Assembly (NCBI RefSeq): GCF_001611795.1
Contig: NZ_CP015098.1
Location: forward strand, 4,030,001-4,094,000
Length of the DNA: 64,000 bases
Reading direction: 5' to 3'
Source of the DNA: Streptomyces qaidamensis
GTDB lineage: Bacteria; Actinomycetota; Actinomycetes; Streptomycetales; Streptomycetaceae
The position numbers and the translations under genes are program-made. This document shows, in pieces, positions 1 to 8,164 of this stretch. How positions within the stretch are numbered: the first letter of the stretch is position 1; each line of letters starts with the position of its first letter. The notes under the pieces were generated by a model that saw nothing but the letters and a program-made list of their open reading frames with translations, searched no databases and had not been told where the DNA came from.

Positions 1-1
1 G

Positions 2-637
2 GGCACCGAAGCCGCTCAGATCCCGAAGCAGCGCGGGGAATCGCTGCTGGAGACCGCTGTTCGCTACGCCGAGGAGCGCCACTGGGACGTGTTCCCCGGC
101 ACCTGGCTGGAAGCCGTCGACGGCAGCCAGCGCTGCTCCTGCGGTGACGCGGCGTGTCCGGCGCCCGGGTCGCACCCGGCGCGCCCGGACTGGGCGACGC
201 AGGCCACGGGCAGTGCGACGGTCGCGCGACGGATGTGGCAGAAGCAGCCGACCGCGTCGATCCTGCTGCCGACGGGGCGGACGTTCGACGCGATCTCCGT
301 GCCGGAGACGGCCGGGTTCCTGGCGCTCGCGCGCATGGAGCGGATGGAGCTGACGCTCGGGCCGGTGACGCTCACGCCGGACCGGCGGATGGAGTTCTTC
401 GTGCTGCCGGGGGCCGGGGTGAAGGTGCCCGATCTGGTGCGGAAGCTGGGGTGGTCGGTGTCGTCGCTGGATCTGGCCGTGCTGGGTGAGGGGGCGTACG
501 TGGCCGCGCCGCCTACGCGGTTCGGGTCCCGCGGGGCTGTGCAGTGGGCCTGCCGGCCGACTCCGGCGAATCGGTGGCTGCCGGATGCGGAGGAGTTGAT
601 CTCGCCGTTGGCCTATGCGTGCGGCAGGGATCGGTAG
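2..637 (+). CDS. Bifunctional DNA primase/polymerase N-terminal domain protein (5' truncated by window edge)
   Basis: The frame is open from base 2 to a TAG at 635-637, so the start lies left of the window; the GTG at 89 is internal. The product has the look of the prim-pol N-terminal domain found in Streptomyces orphan proteins and mobile-element replication proteins: a Cys/His-rich segment (CSCGDAACPAPGSHPARPDW) followed by a region with W and conserved small residues and ending CGRDR. The visible 211 residues suggest a short, stand-alone domain protein. No helicase domain follows, so a replicative role is not evident. It is followed by an intergenic repeat and an ABC transporter pair on the same strand. 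Confidence 0.7.
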   Translation, partial: GTEAAQIPKQRGESLLETAVRYAEERHWDVFPGTWLEAVDGSQRCSCGDAACPAPGSHPARPDWATQATGSATVARRMWQKQPTASILLPTGRTFDAISVPETAGFLALARMERMELTLGPVTLTPDRRMEFFVLPGAGVKVPDLVRKLGWSVSSLDLAVLGEGAYVAAPPTRFGSRGAVQWACRPTPANRWLPDAEELISPLAYACGRDR

Positions 638-697
638 CCGCGCCCGCTGTCCTGCCTGGTTCGCGTTCGCCGGCGGCTGCGGCTTCGTCGTGGTTGA

Positions 698-720
698 TCG
701 CGCAGTTCCCCGCGCCCCTG
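698..720 (+). repeat. Streptomyces-type dispersed intergenic repeat, copy 1
   Basis: The core tcgcgcagttccccgcgccc followed by ctg sits between the prim-pol gene and the ABC ATPase. The same core recurs in inverted orientation at 50761-50777 and 50811-50829, and in part at 16455-16466. From general familiarity with Streptomyces genomes this is a common intergenic repeat of unknown function. Confidence 0.55.
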
Positions 721-762
721 AAGCACGCCACCGTAGGGTGCAGGGTGACGGAGGGAGGCGCG

Positions 763-1536
763 GTGGGATCCAGCGCTGTGCGTGTGCGGGGGCTGTGGAA
801 GCGGTTCGGGCAGCAGGTCGCTGTCGCCGGGGTCGATCTCGACTTGCCCGCGGGCAAGTTCATCGGGCTCGTCGGGCCGAACGGGGCCGGGAAGACCACC
901 ACCTTGTCGATGGTGACCGGGCTGCTCAGGCCCGATCACGGGACCGTCGAGGTGGTCGGGCACGACGTGTGGCGGGACCCCGTCGAGGTGAAGGCGCGGA
1001 TCGGGGTGCTGCCGGAGGGGCTGCGGCTCTTCGAACGGCTCTCCGGGCGGGAACTGCTGGCGTATTCCGGGCGGTTGCGCGGACTGCCCGGTGCCGAGGT
1101 CGACAAGCGGGCCACGCAGCTCCTCGACGTCCTCGATCTGGCCGGGGCCCAGCACAAGCTGGTCGTCGACTACTCGACCGGCATGCGCAAGAAGATCGGG
1201 CTCGCCAGCGCTCTCCTCCACAATCCCGAAGTGCTGTTCCTGGACGAGCCGTTCGAGGGGGTGGACCCCGTCTCCGCGCAGACCATCCGCGGCGTCCTGG
1301 AGCGGTACACGGCCTCGGGCGCCACGGTCGTGTTCTCTTCCCACGTCATGGAGCTCGTCGAGTCGCTGTGCGACTGGGTCGCCGTCATGGCCGCCGGGCG
1401 GATCCGTGCCACCGGCACGCTCGCCGAGGTGCGCGGGGACGCTCCCTCGTTGCAGCGGGCGTTCCTCGAACTCGTCGGCGCACAGGGCCGGGACGCCGGG
1501 TCCGATCTCGACTGGCTGGGCGGCGGGGCCCGGTGA
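763..1536 (+). CDS. ABC transporter ATP-binding protein
   Basis: A 257-aa ATPase subunit. It carries Walker A (GPNGAGKTT), a degenerate signature (YSTGMRKKIG) and Walker B with catalytic Glu (VLFLDEPFEGVDP), plus the H-loop (SSHVME). This is the ABC-2/drug-exporter type of ATPase. The GTG at 763 was chosen because GGGAGG ends 4 nt upstream; a GTG at 745 is the alternative. The stop overlaps the GTG of the next gene by 4 bp (GTGA, 1533-1536), so the two are translationally coupled and surely form one transporter. Substrate unknown. Confidence 0.88.
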   Translation: MGSSAVRVRGLWKRFGQQVAVAGVDLDLPAGKFIGLVGPNGAGKTTTLSMVTGLLRPDHGTVEVVGHDVWRDPVEVKARIGVLPEGLRLFERLSGRELLAYSGRLRGLPGAEVDKRATQLLDVLDLAGAQHKLVVDYSTGMRKKIGLASALLHNPEVLFLDEPFEGVDPVSAQTIRGVLERYTASGATVVFSSHVMELVESLCDWVAVMAAGRIRATGTLAEVRGDAPSLQRAFLELVGAQGRDAGSDLDWLGGGAR

Positions 1537-3125
1537 GCGCCGACGCGATCACCCCCGTCTTCGTGCGGCTGAAGCTGTCGCTGCTGCGCAACGGGCTGCG
1601 GCAGTCCGGCGGGCGGAAGGCCGCCTACATCACCTCGGCCGTCTTCGCCCTGCTGTTCGCCGCGCTCCAGCTGATCGGCCTGATCGCGCTGCGCGGCCAC
1701 GCGCACGCCGAGTCGGTGGTCGTGCTGGCGGTGGCGGTGCTGGGGCTCGGGTGGGCGGTGATGCCGTTGTTCTTCCCCAGCGGTGACGAGACCCTCGACC
1801 CGACCCGGCTGGTGATGCTGCCGCTGCGGCCCCGGCCGCTGGTGCGGGCGCTGCTCACGGCCTCGCTGGTGGGCATCGGGCCGCTGTTCACCCTGTGTCT
1901 GCTGGTCGGCTCCGTCGTCGCGGTGGCGCGGGGCGGGGCGGCGTTCGCCGTCGGTGCCGTCGCCGTCGTCCTCGCGCTGCTGGTGTGCGTGGCGCTCGCG
2001 CGGGCCGTCGCCGCCGCGAACGTACGGCTGCTGACCAGCCGGAAGGGGCGCGACCTCGCCGTGCTCAGCGGGCTGGTCATCGCCATCGGGGCGCAGATCG
2101 TCAACTTCGGCGCGCAGCGCATCGGGGCGTCGGGGCTGGGCGAACTCGACCCGGCGGCCGGGATCCTGCAGTGGGTGCCGCCGGCCTCGGCGATCGGGGC
2201 CGTGCACGCGGTGGGCGAGGGGTCGTACGGTGTCGCCGCCGCGCAGCTGGCGCTGACCGCGGGGGCGCTGGTGGCGCTGCTCGCGCTCTGGTCACGGCAT
2301 CTGACCCGGCTGATGACCTCACCCGACGGATCCACCCTGCCGGGCGCCGAGTCGGCCGCCAAGGAGCGGTCGTCGACCGGGCTGGGGCGGCTGCTGCCTC
2401 CGGGCCGTACGGGCACGGTCATGGAGCGCAGCCTGCGGTACGTGTGGCGCGACCCGAAGACCAAGGCCGCCTGGGTGACGTCGCTGGCCATCGGGCTGAT
2501 CGTGCCGGTGTTCAACGCCTGGCAGGGCACCGGGTCGGTGTACTTCGCGTGCTTCGCCGCCGGGATGCTCGGCATCCAGATGTACAACCAGTTCGGGCAG
2601 GACACCTCGGCGTTCTGGATCGTCGCGATGACGATCTCCTCGACCCGTGACGCCTACGTCGAACTGCGCGCCCGGGCGTACGCCCTGCTGCTGATCACGG
2701 TGCCCTACGCCGCGCTCGTGACGATCCTGACGACGGCCATGCTCGGTGACTGGCGGCGGCTGCCCGAGGCACTGGGCCTGTCCTTCGCGCTGCTCGGCGC
2801 GATGCTCGCGACCGGGGCGTGGACGTCCGCCCGTTTCCCCTACTCCATCCCGCAGGAGGGCTACAAGAACGTCGCCCCCGGGCAGACCGGGCTCGCCTGG
2901 ATCTCCATCTTCGGCGGGATGGTGGCGGCCGCCCTGCTGTGCGCGCCCGTCATCGCGCTCACGATCTGGCTGAACGTGAGCGCCGACGGCGAAGACTGGA
3001 CGTGGCTGCTGTTGCCGGTGAGCACGGCGTACGGGGCGGGGCTCGCGGCGGCGGGGCTGAAACTGGCCGCTCCGCGGACCGCCCGGCGGCTGCCGGAGAT
3101 CCTGGCGGCGGTCAGCAAGGGGTGA
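1533..3125 (+). CDS. ABC-2 type multi-spanning membrane protein (permease partner)
   Basis: 530 aa, with many hydrophobic segments (for example near residues 30-45, 55-75, 100-160, 300-360, 400-520) and few recognisable motifs, as usual for exporter membrane subunits of this class. The GTG start lies inside the stop of the ATPase gene, so it is its partner. Together they form an exporter in the cytoplasmic membrane with unknown cargo. It ends 17 bp before the convergent hydrolase gene; no clear terminator lies in between. Confidence 0.82.
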   Translation: MSADAITPVFVRLKLSLLRNGLRQSGGRKAAYITSAVFALLFAALQLIGLIALRGHAHAESVVVLAVAVLGLGWAVMPLFFPSGDETLDPTRLVMLPLRPRPLVRALLTASLVGIGPLFTLCLLVGSVVAVARGGAAFAVGAVAVVLALLVCVALARAVAAANVRLLTSRKGRDLAVLSGLVIAIGAQIVNFGAQRIGASGLGELDPAAGILQWVPPASAIGAVHAVGEGSYGVAAAQLALTAGALVALLALWSRHLTRLMTSPDGSTLPGAESAAKERSSTGLGRLLPPGRTGTVMERSLRYVWRDPKTKAAWVTSLAIGLIVPVFNAWQGTGSVYFACFAAGMLGIQMYNQFGQDTSAFWIVAMTISSTRDAYVELRARAYALLLITVPYAALVTILTTAMLGDWRRLPEALGLSFALLGAMLATGAWTSARFPYSIPQEGYKNVAPGQTGLAWISIFGGMVAAALLCAPVIALTIWLNVSADGEDWTWLLLPVSTAYGAGLAAAGLKLAAPRTARRLPEILAAVSKG

Positions 3126-3142
3126 CGGGGGCCGGGCCGGCG

Positions 3143-4042
3143 TCAGTCGTCGCCCAGCGCGTCCAGGAACGGCTCGATCGCGGCGCGCCAGGCCTCCGGC
3201 TGGTCGTAGTGCACCAGGTGGCCGGCGTCGGCGACCTCCGCGTACTGGCCGCGGGGCAGGACCCGGACCATCTCCTGGGCCTCGGCGCGGCCCAGCTCGC
3301 CGTCCAGACCGCGCACGACCAGGGCGGGGCAGCGGACCTGGGCCAGCTCCTCCCAGTGCGCGTCGTACACCCAGGTCTCGCGGGAGCGGAGCATCTGCTC
3401 CGGCTCGAAGACCGGACGCCAGCCGTCCGGGGACTCGGCCATCACCTCGGCGTAGAACGCGCCACGGGCCGGATTGGGCCGCTCCACCCAGGGGTCGTCC
3501 TCGCCGAACCACTTGCGTACGTCGGCGAGCGTGGCGAACGGCAGTGGCCAGGCCTCGAACCACTGGTCCCACTCGCGCTGCGAGGCGGCGCCGAGCGCGG
3601 AGGCCCGCATGTCGCAGATGATCAACCCGCGGACCAGGTCGGGACGCCTGGCGGCGAGCTGCCAGGCGGTCAGCGCGCCCATGGCGTGGCCGATGAGGAC
3701 GACCGGGGCGAGACCGAGCTGCTCCAGAGCGGCCTCGGCGTCGTCGACGTAGGCGTCACGCGTGAAGGAGCCCTGCGGGGGTTTGTCGCTGCGGCCGTGG
3801 CCGCGCTGGTCGAGGGCGACCGCGCGGTAGCGCGCGGAGAGCCAGCGGGCGGTGTAGGCCCAGTGTGAGGCGCGGCCCATGAGGCCGTGCAGTAACAGCA
3901 CACCCGGGGAGCCCTCCGGCGCGGTGTGCCCGTCGTGCGCCCCCTGCCCGTCCTGCGCGGGATCGGTCTTGGGCGGGTCCCCGAACTCCCAGGCCGCCAG
4001 GCGTACGCCGCCCGTCCCGGTCACGTCGATGCGTCGCGCCAT
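3143..4042 (-). CDS. Alpha/beta hydrolase-fold protein with Ala at the nucleophile position
   Basis: 299 aa. The fold markers are present: oxyanion HG (residues 52-53), DQRGHGRS (78-85), the nucleophile elbow at 118-122, a candidate acid residue in RGLDGELG, and the C-terminal His in DAGHLVHYDQP (about H275). The elbow reads GHAMG instead of the usual GHSMG; the codon is GCC and unambiguous. Family members with Ser are esterases, haloperoxidase-like enzymes or lactonases. With Ala a standard Ser hydrolase reaction is not expected, so it may be a non-classical catalyst or a binding protein. The start ATG at 4042 gives MARRIDVTG, and the reading frame upstream shows no coding character. Confidence 0.8.
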   Translation of the reverse strand: MARRIDVTGTGGVRLAAWEFGDPPKTDPAQDGQGAHDGHTAPEGSPGVLLLHGLMGRASHWAYTARWLSARYRAVALDQRGHGRSDKPPQGSFTRDAYVDDAEAALEQLGLAPVVLIGHAMGALTAWQLAARRPDLVRGLIICDMRASALGAASQREWDQWFEAWPLPFATLADVRKWFGEDDPWVERPNPARGAFYAEVMAESPDGWRPVFEPEQMLRSRETWVYDAHWEELAQVRCPALVVRGLDGELGRAEAQEMVRVLPRGQYAEVADAGHLVHYDQPEAWRAAIEPFLDALGDD

Positions 4043-4706
4043 GTCCTGGCACCCCCCAAGCTTCGCGCGGACCGCGGCTCCCTGAGCCGGCCGGTCCTGT
4101 GAACCGTGTTCTGCCTGCTGTGCCTTCTGCCGTGCTGGTTGCCGTACCTGTCGGTGCAAGTGTGCCGTGCGCCGCCCGCAGACTATCGAAAGCGCATTCG
4201 AGAATGGGGTTCTCGCGGGCAACACCCCTCGTTCGAGTGACCACCCCCGGGGATTGATCGCCGCTGCCGCGGGGAGATCTCCAGCGGGAGGCGGACCGCT
4301 CGGGGAAACCGGTCCGAGGGGAATGACCCTGAGAGCTCGGGGCTCCGGGTCAGCACAGGGGAGGACAGGCCCCGGCGCCGCACGGCGCCGGGGCCCTCCA
4401 CATCTCCACGGCACATCCTCCCGTCCCCTCCCCGGCCGGGCGACATCGCTGTCGAGCCTCGGCCCAGAGCCCCTCAGGTCATATGCCTCACGCGACAGCG
4501 TCGCACGGGAAGCGTGCGAGCGCTGCCATTCGACGGACTGGATCCCGGATTCGGTCCGGATCACGCCAACGCCACAAGAACCCCCTGCGCAACGGGAGTT
4601 GGCCCAAGCCGACCGACCGGCTCAGGACTCGACTCCCCGGGTCGGATCAGGCCGGATCGGATCGGGTCGGGCCGGATCAAGCCGCATCAGGCCGGGTCGG
4701 GCCGGA
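4043..4706. other. Gene-free stretch between hydrolase and dmdR1
   Basis: Both flanking genes are on the minus strand, so this holds the promoter of the hydrolase and the 3' region of dmdR1. I see a perfect 13-bp inverted repeat at 4368-4395 and a GGATC-rich direct repeat block at about 4640-4712. Open frames running through on the plus strand continue antisense over dmdR1 and are treated as unproven. Confidence 0.5.
4368..4395. terminator. Perfect GC hairpin downstream of dmdR1
   Basis: Arms ggccccggcgccg (4368-4380) and cggcgccggggcc (4383-4395) are perfectly complementary with a 2-nt gap. There is no T tract, which is normal for Streptomyces terminators. It lies 311 bp past the dmdR1 stop and 325 bp upstream of the hydrolase start, so it could end dmdR1 readthrough; a protein-binding palindrome is the alternative. 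Confidence 0.45.
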
Positions 4707-4712
4707 TCAGGG
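4640..4712. repeat. GGATC-rich direct repeats at the dmdR1 3' end
   Basis: The 17-mer cgggtcgggccggatca occurs at 4663-4679 and again at 4693-4709, with further ggccggatc/gggtcggatc variants between 4640 and 4690. The second copy contains the dmdR1 stop codon. A short tandem-like block of this kind suggests replication slippage; no function is apparent. Confidence 0.6.
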
Positions 4713-5399
4713 CTTGGCGACGAACACGTGGGACGCGACGTCCGACTCCAGCTCGGCCGCCTCGCCGCCGCTGCCCACCAGCACCCCGCCAGCCGACTCC
4801 GTCACACTCACCACCGAGCCGGGCTGCACGCCCGCCCGCCGCAGCGTGTACATCAGCTGCGCGTCCGTCTGGATCGGCTCACCGATCCGGCGCACCACGA
4901 CCGTCTTGCCCTCGGGGCCCGGGTCGAGACTGGCCAGCGACACCATGCCCTCGTCCAGGAACGGGTCGGCGCCGTCCTTCTCGCCGAGCTCCTCCAGACC
5001 CGGGATCGGGTTGCCGTACGGCGACTCCGTCGGGTGCCGCAGCAGCTCCAGGACGCGGCGCTCCACGGCCTCGCTCATCACGTGCTCCCAGCGGCACGCC
5101 TCGGCGTGGACCTGCTCCCACTCCAGACCGATCACGTCGACGAGCAGACACTCGGCGAGGCGGTGCTTGCGCATCACCCGCGTGGCCAGCCGGCGGCCCT
5201 CGTCGGTCAGCTCCAGATGCCGGTCGCTGGCGACGGACACCAGGCCGTCGCGCTCCATGCGCGCCACGGTCTGGCTGACGGTCGGCCCGCTCTGGTCCAG
5301 CCGCTCGGCGATACGGGCGCGCATGGGGACCACACCCTCTTCCTCCAGCTCGAGGATGGTGCGGAGATACATCTCCGTGGTGTCGATCAGTCCGGACAT
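4707..5399 (-). CDS. dmdR1: DtxR-family iron-dependent transcriptional regulator DmdR1
   Basis: 230 aa, the normal length for DtxR/IdeR. Order: N-terminal winged helix (about 1-70, recognition region SGPTVSQTVARMERDG), dimerisation/metal domain (about 75-140), and SH3-like C-terminal domain (about 150-226). All known DtxR metal ligands are in place with canonical numbering: M10, C102, E105, H106 for the primary site and H79, E83, H98 for the ancillary site. In Streptomyces this protein represses siderophore and iron uptake genes when Fe(II) is bound. It diverges from the SIS gene across 270 bp. In S. coelicolor an antiparallel gene, adm, has been described on the other strand of dmdR1; see findings. 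Confidence 0.9.
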   Translation of the reverse strand: MSGLIDTTEMYLRTILELEEEGVVPMRARIAERLDQSGPTVSQTVARMERDGLVSVASDRHLELTDEGRRLATRVMRKHRLAECLLVDVIGLEWEQVHAEACRWEHVMSEAVERRVLELLRHPTESPYGNPIPGLEELGEKDGADPFLDEGMVSLASLDPGPEGKTVVVRRIGEPIQTDAQLMYTLRRAGVQPGSVVSVTESAGGVLVGSGGEAAELESDVASHVFVAKP

Positions 5400-5596
5400 A
5401 CGTGCCCCTCGAATGAGATCTGCCGGAGGCTGGACGGCTCACCGGCGCGTGCGCTGGCCCTGCACCCAATTCTGCCGGATACCACCGACAACCGTGCCGC
5501 GGGAGGGAAAGCCGGGGATTACCCGGCCGTCCGCAAGGGTACGGACTTCCCTTTCGGGCGCTTCCCGGCACTCCGCGCACGCCCCTCATGGCCGTA

Positions 5597-5622
5597 TTGA
5601 CACCGCACTGGTCCAGACCGCA
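5597..5622 (+). promoter_or_regulatory. TTGACA promoter element overlapping a DasR (dre)-like site
   Basis: TTGACA lies at 5597-5602 and actggtccagaccgca at 5607-5622. The known dre core for the GlcNAc regulator DasR is close to ACTGGTCTAGACCACT; this copy keeps GGTC..AGACC and differs at the centre and the 3' edge. It is 48 bp upstream of the SIS-domain gene, a plausible amino-sugar gene. Confidence 0.5.
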
Positions 5623-5669
5623 CCGTGATGCGCGACACAAGCCGCGAGGCCAGCCTGAAGGGACCCCGT

Positions 5670-6425
5670 ATGAGCGACCGCGCGCCGGCCGGCCAGTTCA
5701 TCGACGCCGCGATCGGCCTGCTGCGGCGGCTGCGCGACGAGGAGGCCGACAGCATCGCCGCGGCCGGGACGCTCCTCGCCGACACCGTCGCCGACGGCGG
5801 CCGCCTCTTCGCCTTCGGCGCCGGGCACTCCTCCCTCGCCGCGCAGGACCTCGTCTACCGCGCCGGCGGCCTCGCCCTGGTGAACCTGCTCGCCGTACCC
5901 GGTGTCGTCGGCGTCGACGTCATGCCCGCACCCCTCGGCTCCGCCCTGGAACGCGTCGACGGCCTCGCGAGCGCCGTCCTCGACAGCTCCCCGCTCCGCG
6001 CGGGCGACGCCCTCCTGGTCATCTCCCTGTCGGGGCGCAACGCCCTGCCCGTCGAGATGGCCATGAACGCGCGCGCCCTGGGCGTCAAGGTCATCGGCGT
6101 GACCTCGGTGGCCTACGCCTCCCGGACGAAGTCCCGGCACGCCTCCGGGACGTACCTCAAGGACCACTGCGACCTCGTCCTCGACTCGAAGATCGCGGTC
6201 GGCGACGCGGAACTGACCCACGACGGCATCCCCGCCCCTTTCGCCCCCGCCTCGACGGTCGTCACCTCGGCCCTCCTCCAGGCCGTCATGGCGACGACCG
6301 CCACCACCCTCGCCGACCGCGGCATCGAGCCGCCCCTGCTGCGCTCCGGCAACGTCGACGGCGGCCACGACTGGAACACCCGGGTGATGGAGCAGTACCG
6401 CGACCGGATCTTCTACCGGCACTGA
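5670..6425 (+). CDS. SIS-domain phosphosugar-binding protein (GlcNAc-6-P related, NagS-like)
   Basis: 251 aa, one SIS domain. Visible: FGAGHSSLAAQDLVYRAGG near residue 47 (phosphosugar loop), VISLSGRNALPVEMA (the SxS-type phosphate-binding region) and a C-terminal SGNVDGGHDWN segment. The ATG at 5670 follows GAAGGGA; an upstream ATG at 5625 lacks a site. Single-SIS proteins of this type act on N-acetylated hexosamine 6-phosphates. I recall that the S. coelicolor neighbour of dmdR1 (SCO4393) was characterised as a GlcNAc-6-phosphate dehydratase called NagS; identity with it is inferred from context. The DasR-like site supports amino-sugar regulation. Confidence 0.82.
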   Translation: MSDRAPAGQFIDAAIGLLRRLRDEEADSIAAAGTLLADTVADGGRLFAFGAGHSSLAAQDLVYRAGGLALVNLLAVPGVVGVDVMPAPLGSALERVDGLASAVLDSSPLRAGDALLVISLSGRNALPVEMAMNARALGVKVIGVTSVAYASRTKSRHASGTYLKDHCDLVLDSKIAVGDAELTHDGIPAPFAPASTVVTSALLQAVMATTATTLADRGIEPPLLRSGNVDGGHDWNTRVMEQYRDRIFYRH

Positions 6426-6428
6426 CCG

Positions 6429-6458
6429 GACCCGGGGGCGCCTCTCTCACCCCGGGTC
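6429..6458 (+). terminator. Hairpin terminator after the SIS gene
   Basis: Arms gacccgggg (6429-6437) and ccccgggtc (6450-6458), 9 bp with a 12-nt loop, start 4 nt after the stop codon. Confidence 0.6.
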
Positions 6459-6528
6459 GACCACCCCGCTCGGCACCTTCGGCCGCAGCCCCCGTCGCCG
6501 CTCGCCCCGACCACACGGCCCGGCACGG

Positions 6529-6731
6529 GCGGACCACAACCGGCCACCCCCACCACTCGCCCGACAGCCCAGCACCGCCCAGCACAAGCGGACCACAACC
6601 GGCCACCCCCACCACTCGCCCGACAGCCCAGCACCGCCCAGCACAAGCGGACCACAACCGGCCACCCCCACCACTCGCCCGACAGCCCAGCACCGCCCAG
6701 CACAGGCGGGCCACAACCGGCCACCCCCGGC
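6529..6731. repeat. 59-bp tandem repeat, three full copies plus a degenerate part
   Basis: gcggaccacaaccggccacc recurs at 6529, 6588 and 6647 with exact 59-bp spacing, and as gcgggccacaaccggccacc at 6706. The three full units are almost identical; the fourth is truncated and diverges after about 25 bp. The period is not a multiple of three and no conserved palindrome punctuates the units, so it is neither protein-coding repeats nor a CRISPR array. It is a minisatellite-like element and copy number could differ between strains. Confidence 0.85.
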
Positions 6732-6766
6732 ACCGCCCGGCGCAGCGGACCGCAGCCGGACGCGCC

Positions 6767-8164
6767 TCACTCCCCGTCCGACAGCCCCGACAGATCCAGC
6801 GCCGAAGCGATCCGCACCGCCACGTCCTCCGCGTACATCGCGTCGGACCGCTCGAAGGCACTGCGCCCCGCGCCCCGCAGGAACGTCACGACGCCCAGGG
6901 TCCGGCCCCGGCTGCGCAGCACCGCGCACAGGGCGTGGACCGCGTCCGGGGGCCACTGACGGGCCAGGGCCCACTCGCGGGCCGCCTCGGGCCGGGCGGC
7001 GCCCGCGCTCGCACGCACGGCTCCCACCCGCTCCACGCACTGCCGCGCAGGATGCCCCTCTGCATAGCGGACGGGCAGACCCGCCTGACCGGCCAGCCTG
7101 CTCGGGCCCGGCGCCCCGGACGGAGTGGCGGCGACCCGGACCAGCCGGACCGGCCCCTCGGCCTCCGCGTCGGTGACCGCGCCGCCGGCGGCCCGGTCGA
7201 TCAGCCCGTGGTCGGCGAAACCGGCCAGGGCGAAGTCCAGGTGGACCGTCGCCGCCTCCGCCGGGTCCTCGCACTCGGCTGCGGCCCGCGAAGCACGGTG
7301 CAGCTGCTGCATACGGAAGCGCAGCAGGGACGCCTCCTGCTCGGCCTGCTTGGCCTCCGTCACGTCCTGGAACAACCAGCCCACGCCCAGCGGAACCGGC
7401 TCCTCCGCGAGCGGCGAGGCCAGCCGCAGGAAGCCGCTGCGCCAGCAGCGCCGCTTCTCGCCCTCCTTGGCGCGCACGCTCACCCACACCTCGGCGGGCG
7501 CGGGCGGCGCACCCTCCGCCAGCACATGCTGCAGCGCGCTCTCCAGCTCCTCCACGCCGTGCGACAGCAGCTCCCCGAGCGGCCGCCCCAGCACCGACGT
7601 ACGGCCCGTGCCGAGCGCGCGGGCCGCGTGCGCGTTCACCACGGCCGGCCGCAGGTCCACGTCCACCAGCACGACACCCCAGCTGGCGTCCTCGAACAGG
7701 GCCTCGCTCAGCGCGATAGAGCGCTCCAGATCGATCTGCGCGTGCACCTCGCTGAACGCGCAGTACACCCCCGCCGGCTTGCCGTCGGTCCCGCGCACCG
7801 CCGCCGACTGCATCCGCACGAGCACCCGCCCGCCGTCCTTCGTCAGCAGAGCGAACTCGTGCACCTGCCGCCCCGGCGCGTGCATCGCCGACAGCAGCCG
7901 CCCCTCGACCTCCTCGGCGTCCGCGCTGCGCACGGCCCACCCGGCCAGCCCACGCCGCCCCACGGCCTCGTCCGCGCCCCAGCCCAGAATCCGTTCGGCC
8001 TCACGGTTCCAGTGCGTCACGACTCCGTCGGCGTCGAACGCGCACAGCGCCGCGTCCATGCCGTCCAGCAAAGCGGCAAGCAGATCCGAACCATCCGAAC
8101 TCTCCCGCTCGGGCTCGTCCGGCCCCAGCTCGTCGGTGGTCCCACTACGCCGGGAAGCACTCAC
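6767..8164 (-). CDS. PAS/PAS/GAF sensory protein
   Basis: 465 aa from the GTG at 8164 (VSASRRSG). Two PAS domains are visible: residues about 30-140 with WNREAERILGWGADEAVGRR and a PAC-like end, and about 150-270 ending WLFQDVTEAKQ. A GAF-like domain (about 280-460) contains ALCAVLRSRGRTLGVVTFLR. No kinase, phosphatase or DNA-binding domain follows, so output must go through a partner; many Streptomyces proteins of this build are PP2C-type phosphatase relatives or orphan sensors. An alternative ATG at 8224 would add a CRTCGRS zinc-ribbon-like segment but has no ribosome site. Confidence 0.75.
   Translation of the reverse strand: MSASRRSGTTDELGPDEPERESSDGSDLLAALLDGMDAALCAFDADGVVTHWNREAERILGWGADEAVGRRGLAGWAVRSADAEEVEGRLLSAMHAPGRQVHEFALLTKDGGRVLVRMQSAAVRGTDGKPAGVYCAFSEVHAQIDLERSIALSEALFEDASWGVVLVDVDLRPAVVNAHAARALGTGRTSVLGRPLGELLSHGVEELESALQHVLAEGAPPAPAEVWVSVRAKEGEKRRCWRSGFLRLASPLAEEPVPLGVGWLFQDVTEAKQAEQEASLLRFRMQQLHRASRAAAECEDPAEAATVHLDFALAGFADHGLIDRAAGGAVTDAEAEGPVRLVRVAATPSGAPGPSRLAGQAGLPVRYAEGHPARQCVERVGAVRASAGAARPEAAREWALARQWPPDAVHALCAVLRSRGRTLGVVTFLRGAGRSAFERSDAMYAEDVAVRIASALDLSGLSDGE

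Larger units (their letters stand above)
6426..6766. other. Convergent intergenic stretch filled by a tandem repeat
   Basis: This 340-bp gap between the convergent SIS and PAS genes holds the terminator above and the 59-bp tandem repeat. No gene is called; frames through it have no start/RBS and are repeats of low-complexity residues. Confidence 0.6.

Noticed and set aside
4167..5600. 477-codon plus-strand protein as an ordinary gene
   Set aside because: Antisense to dmdR1, whose metal ligands are all intact; kept only as an adm-like possibility in the findings.
6529..6731. CRISPR array
   Set aside because: Units are contiguous 59-bp copies without unique spacers and without cas genes.
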